Source of the DNA: Nitratireductor indicus C115
Lineage (GTDB): Bacteria > Pseudomonadota > Alphaproteobacteria > Rhizobiales > Rhizobiaceae
Length of the DNA stretch: 64,000 nt
Assembly (NCBI RefSeq): GCF_000300515.1
Contig: NZ_AMSI01000008.1
Span: 62,001-126,000, forward strand
Reading direction: 5' to 3'
Within the stretch, counting starts at the first letter, position 1. Every line of letters begins with the position of its first letter. The notes beneath the pieces are model-generated. The model made no database searches, was not told the origin of the DNA, and saw only the letters and a program-made list of their open reading frames with translations. A program made the position numbers and the translations under genes. Of the stretch, positions 17,923 to 26,984 are shown one piece after another.

Positions 17923-18055
17923 CGATCCGGGCCATAGCACCGTCATGAAATCACAGCTTATGTTTTTTGGTTATAACTGCCCGTGAAATTGCGATAGGAC
18001 AGTTAGCCGCCTGCGCTATAGGGTCGCTGAAAGCGTTCCCTATAGAGGTTCCCCA

Positions 18056-19063
18056 GTGACAGATGAAGTTAAGGAGGTGCGGGACGGTGAAGTTGTTCCG
18101 GCACCCGCTTCCCAAGGAAATATTGAAAAGTCGAATCATATCAGATCGTTGATATGGGGCGCGGTGGTGGCTGTCATCATCGCCGTCTTTTTGCCGGCTC
18201 CTCTTTTCGCCTCCAATCTCTCATTCCTGTTCTACATGATGCTGTGGCTCACCATGGCCATGTCGTTCAACTTCGTTGCGGGCATGGCCGGATATATGCC
18301 TTTTGGTTATGTGGCCTTCTATGGCGTCGGCGCCTATGCCATGGGCGTGCTTTACAAGACGTTCGGGATGCCCATTCCCATCGCGCTGGCAGGCTCTGCG
18401 GCAGCGGGCATACTGGTCGGCCTTCTGGTTGCGCCGACGCTGCGGCTGAAGGGGGTTTACTTCGGCATCGTCAGCCTGGCGCTCGCCATGGCGATGAAGC
18501 TTGTGATCTCGCTTATGCCGAGAGATATCACCGGTGGAAGCCTTGGGCTCATCCTGTCCTCGGCCAATGATCCTCTGGCGGCCTATTATGCCATGTTCCT
18601 CGTCATGATGGGCGCGCTTGCTGCCGGCACATGGCTTTCCATGTCGCGGCTGGGGACGGCGCTCCGGGCGATCCGGGACGACAGCGAGGCGGCGGAAGTG
18701 GTCGGCGTCAATGTGGTCGCCACGCGGCTCAAGGCGTGGATCATGGCCACCATGTTTCCCGCGCTCGTGGGCGGGGTCGAGGCTTGGTACACCAACGCGA
18801 TCGACCTCGATTCCTCCTTCAACCTGCTGGTGACGGCCAAGAGCATTGTCTATGCGATGGCCGGCGGTCTCGGCTTCCTCGTGGGGCCGATTGTCGGCGC
18901 CAGCGCGCTCTACGGGATCGACCAGCTTATCTGGCGCAATTTCCCCACGCTCAACCTGCTCATTCTCGGCGTCGTCATCATCGCTTTGATGCTGCTTCTG
19001 CCACGCGGCATCGTGGGAGCCTTTGCGCAACGCTTCTCCCGCTTCCGGCGCTTCATTCCGTAG
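18056..19063 (+). CDS. branched-chain-type ABC permease (LivM family)
   Basis: Inner-membrane permease, 335 residues, about nine helices after a hydrophilic N-terminal tail of 30 residues. The LivM signatures FNFVAGMAGYMPFGYVAFYG and SRLGTALRAIRDDSEAAEVV (EAA loop) are present. It starts with GTG at 18056 behind AGAGG. It is the first gene of a five-gene importer operon; unusually the LivM-type gene precedes the LivH-type gene. Confidence 0.93.
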   Translation: MTDEVKEVRDGEVVPAPASQGNIEKSNHIRSLIWGAVVAVIIAVFLPAPLFASNLSFLFYMMLWLTMAMSFNFVAGMAGYMPFGYVAFYGVGAYAMGVLYKTFGMPIPIALAGSAAAGILVGLLVAPTLRLKGVYFGIVSLALAMAMKLVISLMPRDITGGSLGLILSSANDPLAAYYAMFLVMMGALAAGTWLSMSRLGTALRAIRDDSEAAEVVGVNVVATRLKAWIMATMFPALVGGVEAWYTNAIDLDSSFNLLVTAKSIVYAMAGGLGFLVGPIVGASALYGIDQLIWRNFPTLNLLILGVVIIALMLLLPRGIVGAFAQRFSRFRRFIP

Positions 19064-19083
19064 TCGTACAGGACTGAAACAAG

Positions 19084-19965
19084 ATGAACGAACTTCTGCT
19101 TCAAGGCCTGGTCAACGGCATCGTCGTCGGGCTGATCTATGCGCTGATCGGCGTCAGCCTCAATGTGATCTTCGGCGTGTTGCGCGTCGTCAATTTCGCG
19201 CATGGCGAATTCATTGTGCTTGGCGCCTATGCGGCCTATTTCGCCCAGGCCTGGCTCGGCCTGTCGCCGCTTCTGGCGATGCCCCTGGTCTTCGTGATCT
19301 TCGGTGCGATGGGATATGGCCTCTATTTCGTGCTGGTGCAGCGCCTGTCCCGCTCCAACGATCCCGAGCATGCCTCGCTGCTGGTCATGTTCGGCCTTTC
19401 GCTGGTGCTTGGCGCGCTCATGCTCCTGGCTTTCGAGGCGGATGCGCGCTCGCTGAATTTCACGCTTGATCCGCCCTTCCTGATGTTCGGCAACATCATT
19501 CTGCCGACCACGAAGCTGCTCGGGCTGGTTGTCGCCATCCTGGTGACGGGGGCGCTCGCTTTCTTCCTTTACCGGACAATGCCCGGCAAGGCGCTGCGCG
19601 CCATCATCATGAACCGCGACGCGATCCAGATCGTGGGCGTGGATCTCAACAGGCTTTCAGCCCTCACCTTCGGGCTGGGCCTGGGGCTGGCAGGCATCAC
19701 CGGCATCCTCGTATCGATGATCTTCCCGTCCTTCTCGCCGTTCATCGGCCAGGATTACACGCTGATCGGCTTCATCGTGATCGTACTTGGCGGTCTCGGT
19801 CATCCCATCGGTGCTGTGGCCGGCGGCATATTGTTCGGTCTCGCCGAACAGACCGCCATGGTCTTCTTCAGCGGAACGGTGGCAATGCTCCTTGGATTCG
19901 TTTTGCTGATCGCAGTCATTCTCCTTCGTCCCGCCGGTCTCTTCGGCGTGCAGAACTCGCGGTGA
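19084..19965 (+). CDS. branched-chain-type ABC permease (LivH family)
   Basis: Second membrane subunit, 293 residues, about eight helices. The N-terminal motif LQGLVNGIVVGLIYALIGVS and the NFAHGEFIVLGAYAAYF stretch are LivH hallmarks; the EAA loop is PGKALRAIIMNRDAIQIVG. It sits 20 bp after the LivM-type gene and 4 bp before the ATPase gene. Confidence 0.94.
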   Translation: MNELLLQGLVNGIVVGLIYALIGVSLNVIFGVLRVVNFAHGEFIVLGAYAAYFAQAWLGLSPLLAMPLVFVIFGAMGYGLYFVLVQRLSRSNDPEHASLLVMFGLSLVLGALMLLAFEADARSLNFTLDPPFLMFGNIILPTTKLLGLVVAILVTGALAFFLYRTMPGKALRAIIMNRDAIQIVGVDLNRLSALTFGLGLGLAGITGILVSMIFPSFSPFIGQDYTLIGFIVIVLGGLGHPIGAVAGGILFGLAEQTAMVFFSGTVAMLLGFVLLIAVILLRPAGLFGVQNSR

Positions 19966-19969
19966 CGCC

Positions 19970-20677
19970 ATGTTGAAAGTCGACCAGCTCGTAAAGAAAT
20001 TCGGTGGCATGACGGCCCTTGGCGGTGTCAGCCTTACACTTCCCGATCAGTCGATCCTTGGCCTTCTGGGCATGAACGGCTCCGGAAAGACCACGATGCT
20101 CAATTGCATCAACGGTCTTTATGAGGCGACTTCGGGGGAAATCACGCTCGATGGCGTCAGCCTCATCGGCAAGTCGCCGCATGCCGTGTTCTCCGAGGGC
20201 GTGGGGCGCACATTCCAGGTGCCACGTGTTTTTCACCAGATGTCTCTTCTGGAGAACCTTTCGGTCGCACTCCTCAACAAGGGGCTCTCCAACGCTGAAG
20301 TGGCCGAGATCAGCGCCCACTGGCTCAACAAGGTGGAGCTCTACCGACTGCGCCACAACTATGCGGAGGAGCTTTCAGGCGGACAGCAGAAGCTGCTGGA
20401 GCTTGCCCGCATCATGGTGGCCAATCCCAAGCTGGTATTGCTCGACGAACCCTTCGCCGGCGTCAATCCGGGTCTTGCCCTGCTGCTCATCCGGATCATT
20501 CGCGAGATGCCGAAGGAAGTCGGGTGCTCAGTCCTTCTCGTCAGCCACGATCTGACATCGGTCTATGAACTGTCCGACAACATCCTGGTCATGCATGAGG
20601 GCAAGGTGCTGGCCGAAGGCAGCGCCGAGGTCATCCAGAGCAATCCCGACGTCATCGAAGCCTATCTGGGAGCCTGA
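19970..20677 (+). CDS. branched-chain-type ABC ATPase (LivG family)
   Basis: Cytoplasmic ATPase, 235 residues, slightly short for LivG. Walker A GMNGSGKTT, a TFQVPRVFHQMSLLENL Q-loop region, signature LSGGQQK and Walker B LVLLDEPFAGVNPG are intact, with switch His in LLVSHDLTSV. Partner of the following LivF-type ATPase. Confidence 0.94.
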   Translation: MLKVDQLVKKFGGMTALGGVSLTLPDQSILGLLGMNGSGKTTMLNCINGLYEATSGEITLDGVSLIGKSPHAVFSEGVGRTFQVPRVFHQMSLLENLSVALLNKGLSNAEVAEISAHWLNKVELYRLRHNYAEELSGGQQKLLELARIMVANPKLVLLDEPFAGVNPGLALLLIRIIREMPKEVGCSVLLVSHDLTSVYELSDNILVMHEGKVLAEGSAEVIQSNPDVIEAYLGA

Positions 20678-20679
20678 TC

Positions 20680-21423
20680 ATGGATGGCGTTGAACTCAGC
20701 ATGAAGAACATCTCCGTTGCCTATAACGGTGACATCACGGTCCTCAAGGACGTGGCCCTGCGGGCACGCCCGGGGGAGGTGACGGGCATTATCGGCCCCA
20801 ATGGAGCCGGCAAGTCCACCGTGCTCAAGACGATCTTCGGTCTTCTTTCGACCAAGGCCGGCACGATCAGCATGGGCGACCGCGACATTACCGGCCTCAA
20901 GGCATTCCAGAGGGCGTTGGAGGGCATCGCCTTCGTGCCGCAGAACCGCAGCGTCTTTGCCGGGCTTTCCGTCTACGACAATCTGCTTCTGGGCTGCTGG
21001 CCGTTCCGCAAGGACAAGGCGCGGATCGACCGGGCCATCGACGGCATTTTCGAGCGCTTTCCGATCCTGAAGGAAAAGCGGGCGACCCCTGCAGGCTCCA
21101 TGAGCGGCGGGCAGCAGCGGTTTCTCGAAATCGCCCGCGCGCTGGTCACCGAGCCGAAGGTCATTCTTCTGGACGAGCCGACGGCGATGATCGCGCCGAA
21201 GATTTCAAAGGACATCTATGCCCTGACGCGCAGCCTTGCCGATCAGGGCGCGACCATCATCCTCGTCGACCAGAACGTGCGCCAGTGCGCCACGATCTCG
21301 GACCGGCTCTACATCCTGGAACTCGGCCGCAACAAGGCTGAAGGGACCAAGGAAGACTTCGCCACCGACGGCCAGCTCAAGGAGATGGTCGCCGAATGGA
21401 TGAACTACAAGATCGACGTCTGA
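20680..21423 (+). CDS. branched-chain-type ABC ATPase (LivF family)
   Basis: Second ATPase, 247 residues. Walker A GPNGAGKST, signature MSGGQQR, Walker B VILLDEP. The D-loop region reads TAMIAPKISKDIY rather than the usual S-x-G-LAP form, and the switch position has Gln (LVDQNV) as in LivF. Starts 2 bp after the LivG-type gene. Confidence 0.94.
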   Translation: MDGVELSMKNISVAYNGDITVLKDVALRARPGEVTGIIGPNGAGKSTVLKTIFGLLSTKAGTISMGDRDITGLKAFQRALEGIAFVPQNRSVFAGLSVYDNLLLGCWPFRKDKARIDRAIDGIFERFPILKEKRATPAGSMSGGQQRFLEIARALVTEPKVILLDEPTAMIAPKISKDIYALTRSLADQGATIILVDQNVRQCATISDRLYILELGRNKAEGTKEDFATDGQLKEMVAEWMNYKIDV

Positions 21424-21461
21424 GACGTCACGGACCCAAGATCAAGAAAAGGGGAATGACC

Positions 21462-22688
21462 ATGTGGACCATCACCAAACGAAACTTTCTGGCGGGCACG
21501 CTGCTTGCCTGCCTTGCCCTGCCGGGCGCCGCGCAGGCGCAGGAGAAAATCCGTATCGGCATGACGGTTTCGTCGTCCGGTAATTTCGCGCTTGCCTCGC
21601 AGTCCGGCGTGCGCGGCGTCGAAATCTGGGTGGACGAGATCAACGCCAAGGGCGGCCTCGACATCAAGGGCGAGAAGCGTCTCGTCGAGCTCGTCAAGCG
21701 TGATGACCGCTCTGACAAGCAGATGGTAGCGCGCGTTTATGAAGACCTGATCGCGAACGAGAATGTCGACCTGCTGATGGCGCCCTTCGGCTCCACGCTG
21801 ACGGCTGCCGCAGCGACGGTGACCGAGCGTCTGGACAAGTTTCTGGTGATCTGGTCGGCGGCGTCCGATGCTCTTTATGACCAGGGCTTCAAGAACATCG
21901 TGTCGGCAACGCAGATGCCCGTGTCGCGCATGCCCTCGGCTGGTCTGGAAGCGGCGGCTGCCCTCGGCAACAAGAAGGTTGCCATCATCAATGTCGATGA
22001 GCCGTTTCCGGCGGGCCTTGCCGACGGCGCCGAGGCGATTGCCGAGAAGCTCGGTATGGAAGTGGTGCTGAAGGAAGACTATCCGAAAGGCACGAAGGAT
22101 TTCAGCCTGCTGCTGCAGAAGGCCCGGGCGGCCGGAGCCGATGTGTTTTTCCCGACCAGCTATGAAGGCGACCTGATCTCCATGGTGCGCCAGATGCACC
22201 AGATGAACGTCAACTTCCCGATGACTTTCATGGTCTACGCATCGACACCCCAGTTCATCGATATCGGTGACGATGCCCAGTACATCTACAGCCACACCAA
22301 TTTCCACCCCACGATCAACTGGGCTGTGAATGCCGGTCTCAACCGGGAAGGGTTCCTTGAGGCCTACAAACGCCTCTTCCCGAACGTTTCCTACGAGCCC
22401 GATTTCCAGACCGTTCTTGCCTATGGCGCCGCCGTCATCGCCGGCGAGATCATTCAGAATGCCGACAGTCTCGAAGCGGCTGACCTGAAGAAGGCGGCGA
22501 TGGCGCTTTCCGACAAGCTGACGGTTCTGGCCGGTCCCTATGCGATCGACGAGACCGGCAAGCAGCTGAAAATGCCTTTCCCGGTGGTGCAGCTGCAGCC
22601 GGGCAAGGGGCTTGTCACCGTGTGGCCGAAAGAGGTCGCGGTGGCCGAGCCGATCTACCCCATCCCGGGTTGGGATAAACGCGACTAG
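21462..22688 (+). CDS. periplasmic binding protein of branched-chain-type ABC importer
   Basis: Exported substrate-binding protein of the LivK/amide-binding group, 408 residues. Signal peptide about residues 1-26 (NFLAGTLLACLALPGAAQAQ), then KIRIGMTVSSSGNFA. ATG at 21462 is chosen because AGGGG is 7 bases away; ATG at 21456 is too close. A terminator-like hairpin follows. Substrate cannot be read from the sequence, but the next two genes suggest amides or N-acyl-D-amino acids. Confidence 0.9.
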   Translation: MWTITKRNFLAGTLLACLALPGAAQAQEKIRIGMTVSSSGNFALASQSGVRGVEIWVDEINAKGGLDIKGEKRLVELVKRDDRSDKQMVARVYEDLIANENVDLLMAPFGSTLTAAAATVTERLDKFLVIWSAASDALYDQGFKNIVSATQMPVSRMPSAGLEAAAALGNKKVAIINVDEPFPAGLADGAEAIAEKLGMEVVLKEDYPKGTKDFSLLLQKARAAGADVFFPTSYEGDLISMVRQMHQMNVNFPMTFMVYASTPQFIDIGDDAQYIYSHTNFHPTINWAVNAGLNREGFLEAYKRLFPNVSYEPDFQTVLAYGAAVIAGEIIQNADSLEAADLKKAAMALSDKLTVLAGPYAIDETGKQLKMPFPVVQLQPGKGLVTVWPKEVAVAEPIYPIPGWDKRD

Positions 22689-22696
22689 CCATCCGT

Positions 22697-22738
22697 GCCC
22701 GGCCACGGAACCCAATGCCGGGGCCGGGCGCATTTTTT
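22697..22738 (+). terminator. intercistronic terminator after binding-protein gene
   Basis: Stem GCCCGGCC/GGCCGGGC (22697-22704 with 22722-22729) followed by GCATTTTTT. It lies between the binding protein and the amidase gene and would favour expression of the upstream importer genes. Confidence 0.7.
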
Positions 22739-22751
22739 AGAAAAGAACATC

Positions 22752-24152
22752 ATGGACCCCTCATTCGCATCCCTTGCGGAGCTTTCCCAGGCTCTGCGCG
22801 CAGGCGCTTTCACTTCAACCGATATCGTCCGACATTTTCTCGACCGCATCAACGCCATGAACGGCACCCTCGGCGCATTCGTCGGGGTGAATGCCGAAAG
22901 GGCGATGGAGATGGCGGAAGGACTCGACAAGCTGCGCGCATCCGGCGTCGTCTACGGCCCCCTGCACGGATTGCCGATTGCGGTGAAGGATCTGGTGGAC
23001 TGGCAGGACGAACCCTGTTCCGTCGGAAGTGCCGCCTGGAAAGAACGCCGCTCGCAAAGCGATGCGACCGTGATGCGCAAGCTTCTTGCCGCAGGCATGA
23101 TCCCCATCGGGCGTACGGCCATGGTGGAGTTCGCATTTGGCGGCTGGGGTACCAATCCGCTCTGCGGCACACCGCGCAACCCGTGGGACATGCAGGAGCA
23201 TCGCATTCCCGGCGGGTCGTCCAGCGGGTCTGGAGTGGCCGTCGCGGCAGGTCTCGCGCCAGCAGCGATTGGCAGCGATACGGGTGGTTCTGTGCGTATT
23301 CCGGCTGCGCTGACCGGCATTGCCGGTCTCAAGCCGACCTATGGGCGCATCAGCCTGAAGGGCTGTTTCCCGCTTTCGGGAACGCTTGATTCCGTCGGTC
23401 CGATGACACGCACCGTAGAGGATGCTGCTCTTCTGTTCGAAGCCCTTGCGGGCCCCGATGCGGACGATCCGGCAACCCTGATCGCTCCTGAACTCGAAGC
23501 CGATGCCTGGCGCAGGCTGCATGTGGAAGGGATGCGCGTGGCGGTCATGCGCGAGGAAGATTTCCCGATAGCCATCGATCCGGATTGCCAGGCAGCCTAT
23601 GACCGGACGAAGGCGTCTCTCGCCGATCTCGGCGCGCATCTCGTTCCCGTCGAACTGCCGTTTTCGTTCAACGAGCTCACGGAGCGCAACGGACGCATCA
23701 TCGCGGCCGAATCCTATGCGATCCATCACGATTATATCCATGACGAGCGGCTGGCCATCGGGCCTTATGTGCGCCAGCGCATTCTGGGGGGCGCCAATAT
23801 CAGCGCCAAGGATTATCTGGCGACGCTGGCGGATCATCGCCGCATGAAGAAGGTGTATGACGCGTTTATGCAGCCCTACGGGGCGCTGCTGACGCCGACG
23901 GTGCCCTTTCCCGCAGTGTCGCTTGCCGAGGTGGATGAACAGAGCTTCCCGCTCGCCGCCTACGGCAGGCCCGCCAACTATGTGGGCGGATGCGGCCTTG
24001 CCTTGCCGGCGGGCTTTACGGAGACGGGCCTGCCTCTTTCCGTACAGCTGATGGGAAGGGCGTTCGATGAAGCTTCCGTGATCGCTCTCGGTCACGCGCT
24101 TGAAAAGGCGCTTTCGGTTCCGGCAAGACGGCCTGGAACGATGGCTGCCTGA
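22752..24152 (+). CDS. amidase-signature hydrolase
   Basis: Amidase of the Ser-cisSer-Lys family, 466 residues. The catalytic Lys is in PIAVKDLVD near residue 80, and the signature GGSSSGSGVAVAAG leads to the nucleophile region GSDTGGSVRIPAA. It cleaves a carboxamide or acyl-amide bond; the substrate is unknown. ATG at 22752 starts MDPSFASLAEL. It lies between an ABC importer and a D-aminoacylase, suggesting uptake followed by stepwise hydrolysis. Confidence 0.92.
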   Translation: MDPSFASLAELSQALRAGAFTSTDIVRHFLDRINAMNGTLGAFVGVNAERAMEMAEGLDKLRASGVVYGPLHGLPIAVKDLVDWQDEPCSVGSAAWKERRSQSDATVMRKLLAAGMIPIGRTAMVEFAFGGWGTNPLCGTPRNPWDMQEHRIPGGSSSGSGVAVAAGLAPAAIGSDTGGSVRIPAALTGIAGLKPTYGRISLKGCFPLSGTLDSVGPMTRTVEDAALLFEALAGPDADDPATLIAPELEADAWRRLHVEGMRVAVMREEDFPIAIDPDCQAAYDRTKASLADLGAHLVPVELPFSFNELTERNGRIIAAESYAIHHDYIHDERLAIGPYVRQRILGGANISAKDYLATLADHRRMKKVYDAFMQPYGALLTPTVPFPAVSLAEVDEQSFPLAAYGRPANYVGGCGLALPAGFTETGLPLSVQLMGRAFDEASVIALGHALEKALSVPARRPGTMAA

Positions 24153-24182
24153 CGACGAAAAATCCTGGGAGGAGTTCCGAAG

Positions 24183-25628
24183 ATGCAGTCCGTTTGCGAT
24201 ACGCTTTTGGCCAATGCCCTGTTGTTCGACGGTCTTGGGGGCGAACCCTTCCAGGGCGGTCTCGCGATCCGCGAAGGCCGCATCGCGGCGGTGGGGGATA
24301 TCTCGGGCTGGAGCGCGCCTGAGACGATCAATCTCGACGGGCTTTGCCTGGCGCCCGGCTTCATCGACGTGCACACCCATGACGATCTGGCTGTGCTCAA
24401 CGACAGCGCCATGGAGCCCAAGGTGACGCAGGGTGTGACGACGGTGATCGTCGGCAATTGCGGCATCAGTCTCGCGCCGTATGAAAATCCCACGGAACTC
24501 GTGCCGCCGCTCGGACTGCTCGGTTCTGCGCAGGATTATCGTTTCGGGTCGTTCGAAGCTTACCGTGCGGCGGTGGATGCGGCCCATGTCGCGGTCAATG
24601 TGGCTGCGCTTGCCGGCCATGGCACATTGCGCGCCATGGTGATGAAAGACACCGACGCGCCGGCGGGGGAAGCGGAACTTGCGGCGATGCGCGCCCTGCT
24701 GGGCGAGGCGCTGGAAGCCGGAGTTCTGGGCCTTTCCACGGGGCTTGCCTATCCGGTTGCCCGGCATGCCCCGACGGCCGAGGTGGTTGGGCTGTCCCAG
24801 GAACTTGCGGCTCATCCCGGAGCTCTTTACGTCACGCATATGCGCGATGAGCGCGACAAGGTGGAAGAAGCCGTCTGGGAAACCATTTCCATCGGTCGCG
24901 AGGCGGGGGTACCTGTCGTCATCTCGCACCATAAGTGCATCGGGCGGCACAATTACGGACGCTCGGTGAAGACGCTCTCCATGATCGACAATGCGCTGCG
25001 CCATCAGGATATCGCCATGGACGTCTATCCTTACGAGGCAAGCTCTACCGTGCTTCTGCCCGAGCTGACGCGGCATGCGGATCGCATTCTCGTCATCGAT
25101 TCAGGGGCGCACCCGGAATTCAACGGAATGGAACTTGCAAAAGTGGCCGAAGCGATGGATTGCGACCAGGCAGAAGCGGCCAGGCGGCTCGCGCCGGCGC
25201 GGGGCATTTATTTCCAGATGTCGCCCGAGGATATCAACCGTATCATGCGGCACCCGCGAACGATGATCGGCTCGGACGGCATCCCGGGGCCGATGGCGCA
25301 TCCGCGCCTTTGGGGAACATTTCCGCGCGTGCTCGGACGGTATGTGCGCGAGGAGCGGGTTCTGCCGCTGAAGGAGGCCGTGCGAAAGATGACCTCGCTG
25401 CCGGCGCAGATTTTCGGGTTGGCGCGGCGCGGACGCCTTCAGGCCGGTTTCCACGCCGATCTCGTCGCCTTCAACGCGGAGACCGTTCTGGATCTCGCCG
25501 ATTACGACACGCCTGACCGCCCTTCCGTCGGCATCGAGCATGTATTCGTCAACGGCAAGGCGGTTCTGGCGCATGGCGCCGTCACCGGCGCGCGTGGGGG
25601 CCGGTTCGTGGCGCGCGGCGAGGCCTGA
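24183..25628 (+). CDS. N-acyl-D-amino-acid deacylase (D-aminoacylase)
   Basis: Zinc amidohydrolase-fold enzyme, 481 residues, that hydrolyses N-acyl-D-amino acids. Metal-site features: GFIDVHTHDDL near residue 60, the Cys of VGNCGIS, VISHHKCIGR and the catalytic Asp region MIGSDGIPGP. The ending FRGRFVA-like family tail is replaced by GARGGRFVARG. Start ATG at 24183 has GGGAGGAG upstream. Together with the amidase it marks the operon as a D-amino-acid or amide salvage pathway. Confidence 0.93.
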   Translation: MQSVCDTLLANALLFDGLGGEPFQGGLAIREGRIAAVGDISGWSAPETINLDGLCLAPGFIDVHTHDDLAVLNDSAMEPKVTQGVTTVIVGNCGISLAPYENPTELVPPLGLLGSAQDYRFGSFEAYRAAVDAAHVAVNVAALAGHGTLRAMVMKDTDAPAGEAELAAMRALLGEALEAGVLGLSTGLAYPVARHAPTAEVVGLSQELAAHPGALYVTHMRDERDKVEEAVWETISIGREAGVPVVISHHKCIGRHNYGRSVKTLSMIDNALRHQDIAMDVYPYEASSTVLLPELTRHADRILVIDSGAHPEFNGMELAKVAEAMDCDQAEAARRLAPARGIYFQMSPEDINRIMRHPRTMIGSDGIPGPMAHPRLWGTFPRVLGRYVREERVLPLKEAVRKMTSLPAQIFGLARRGRLQAGFHADLVAFNAETVLDLADYDTPDRPSVGIEHVFVNGKAVLAHGAVTGARGGRFVARGEA

Positions 25629-25695
25629 TCCTCCGTCTTCAATGGAGAGTGTTCCGGTTTGCAGCCGGGTGATCCTGCCTGGCGGCAGAATCCTC

Positions 25696-25797
25696 TAAAG
25701 TGTAAGGAGCGATCCTTCAGATTCGCTCCTTACACTTTAAGCTTTTGATCTTGTACATGTCATTATTCCGGAATCGGATCCCGCTTCCGGGAGACAT
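25696..25797. repeat. palindromic intergenic element, probable bidirectional terminator
   Basis: A perfect 17-bp inverted repeat (25696-25712 with 25723-25739, loop of 10) built on AAAGTGTAAGGAGCGA, followed by AAGCTTTT. A second imperfect palindrome at about 25758-25797 (ATGTC...TTCCGGAA...TTCCGGGA...GACAT) resembles intergenic repeats common in rhizobial genomes. It separates convergent genes, so it can stop transcription from both sides. Confidence 0.65.
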
Positions 25798-25800
25798 GCG

Positions 25801-26694
25801 TTAGCCGCTGCTGTGCAGCTCCTGGCAGGCCGATTTCAGAATCTTGATGAACATGTCCTCGGCATTCGAGACCGGCCGGTTTTCCGATGTGAGCGCGGTG
25901 ATCGTGAACTGAAGCTTTGGCACCAGCGGGCGCAGGCGGACGCCGCGCGTGAAGCGGGCGGAGAATTCGTCGACGATGGCGCAGCCGACACCCTGGCTCA
26001 CACAGGCGGCGGCTACCGAATAGGTGTGCACCGAAATGCGCGGCTCGTAGGGCATGCCTTCCTGATCGAAGGCGTGGCGCAGAAAGGTGCCGACGGGAGA
26101 TTCCTTTTCCAGGCCGACAAACGTTTTCATGTCGATGTCGCGCAAATGTATGGGCGATGGGTCGACCGGTTTGTCGGGATCATCGGTTTCAAGATAAGTC
26201 AGGTTCATCGTGCCGACGGTGGTGGAATTTATTCCAGGGGTCTCGACGATGGAGAAGGCGACCGCAAGATCGAGATCAAGCGCCCGCAAGCGTCGCAAGA
26301 GCATGTCGTAGTGGTGGGTGAATATCTCCACCTTGAAGCCTTCCCAATGTTTGGGCAGCTTGGAGACCACTTTCGGCGCAAGGCCAACGCCAAGGCTTGG
26401 CAGAAAACCTACCCGCAGGACATCATCCGGGTTGCGGCCGAGATTACGCGCGAGAGTGCGAAATCGCTCAAGCGCGGCCTGCACGTCGACGGCCTCGGAA
26501 AAAAGAAGATCCGCTTCGCGTGTGGGCACAAGGCGCTGTTTCACCCGATCGAAGAGTTTGAAGCCGAGCAGGGATTCCGCATGTTTCAGGGTGCGGCTGA
26601 GGGCGGGCTGCGAGACATTCAAGCGTTCGGCTGCCGCGTTGATCGATCCGGCGAGCCGGATCGCGTGGAATACTTCAATGTGACGAAGCTGCAT
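25801..26694 (-). CDS. LysR-family transcriptional regulator
   Basis: The 297-residue product has an N-terminal winged helix-turn-helix (LRHIEVFHAIRLAGSINAAA, VSQPALSRTLKHAE) and a C-terminal LysR substrate domain. ATG at 26694 (MQLRHIEVF) matches the family start; the frame is open to 26781. It is convergent with the D-aminoacylase operon and probably regulates it. A perfect palindrome at 26735-26751 lies about 40 bp upstream of its start. Confidence 0.92.
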   Translation of the reverse strand: MQLRHIEVFHAIRLAGSINAAAERLNVSQPALSRTLKHAESLLGFKLFDRVKQRLVPTREADLLFSEAVDVQAALERFRTLARNLGRNPDDVLRVGFLPSLGVGLAPKVVSKLPKHWEGFKVEIFTHHYDMLLRRLRALDLDLAVAFSIVETPGINSTTVGTMNLTYLETDDPDKPVDPSPIHLRDIDMKTFVGLEKESPVGTFLRHAFDQEGMPYEPRISVHTYSVAAACVSQGVGCAIVDEFSARFTRGVRLRPLVPKLQFTITALTSENRPVSNAEDMFIKILKSACQELHSSG

Positions 26695-26734
26695 TGCGCC
26701 GTTGATCGGTTGCGAGGGATAGATGCCTTGGTTC

Positions 26735-26751
26735 TGGTACCGTCGGTACCA
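26735..26751. promoter_or_regulatory. candidate LysR operator palindrome
   Basis: Perfect inverted repeat TGGTACC-GTC-GGTACCA. Its position about 40 bp before the lysR start fits autoregulation by the LysR protein; this is inference. Confidence 0.5.
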
Positions 26752-26885
26752 TACTAAACGTCTGTGCGGAGCAGTGGGCAAGAAGTTTGGTGGCAGATGG
26801 CCCGGAATCAGCGAAAGGACCCTTTTCCGGCTAAGTTTTTGGACGCGCGAGGAAGGTTATGGCGCAGCATAAGGCCGTAATTGAC

Positions 26886-26925
26886 GTGACACGAAAGTGT
26901 CATCGAACTGTTACATAGAGTTGTT
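26886..26925 (+). promoter_or_regulatory. Pho box (PhoB-binding repeats)
   Basis: Four 7-mers at an exact 11-bp period: GTGACAC, GTGTCAT, CTGTTAC and AGTTGTT, separated by GAAA, CGAA and ATAG. The middle pair matches the PhoB consensus CTGTCAT-N4-CTGTCAT closely. It lies 60-100 bp before pstS. Confidence 0.85.
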
Positions 26926-26984
26926 ATCCCGCTCCCGACGTCGACAGGGCGTCTGACCGAATTCCGAACAGGGAGCAGTCTCCA

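Noticed and set aside
22815-25076. 753-codon open frame on the minus strand across the amidase and D-aminoacylase
   Set aside because: Both opposing genes carry complete catalytic motifs; this frame is a high-GC shadow.
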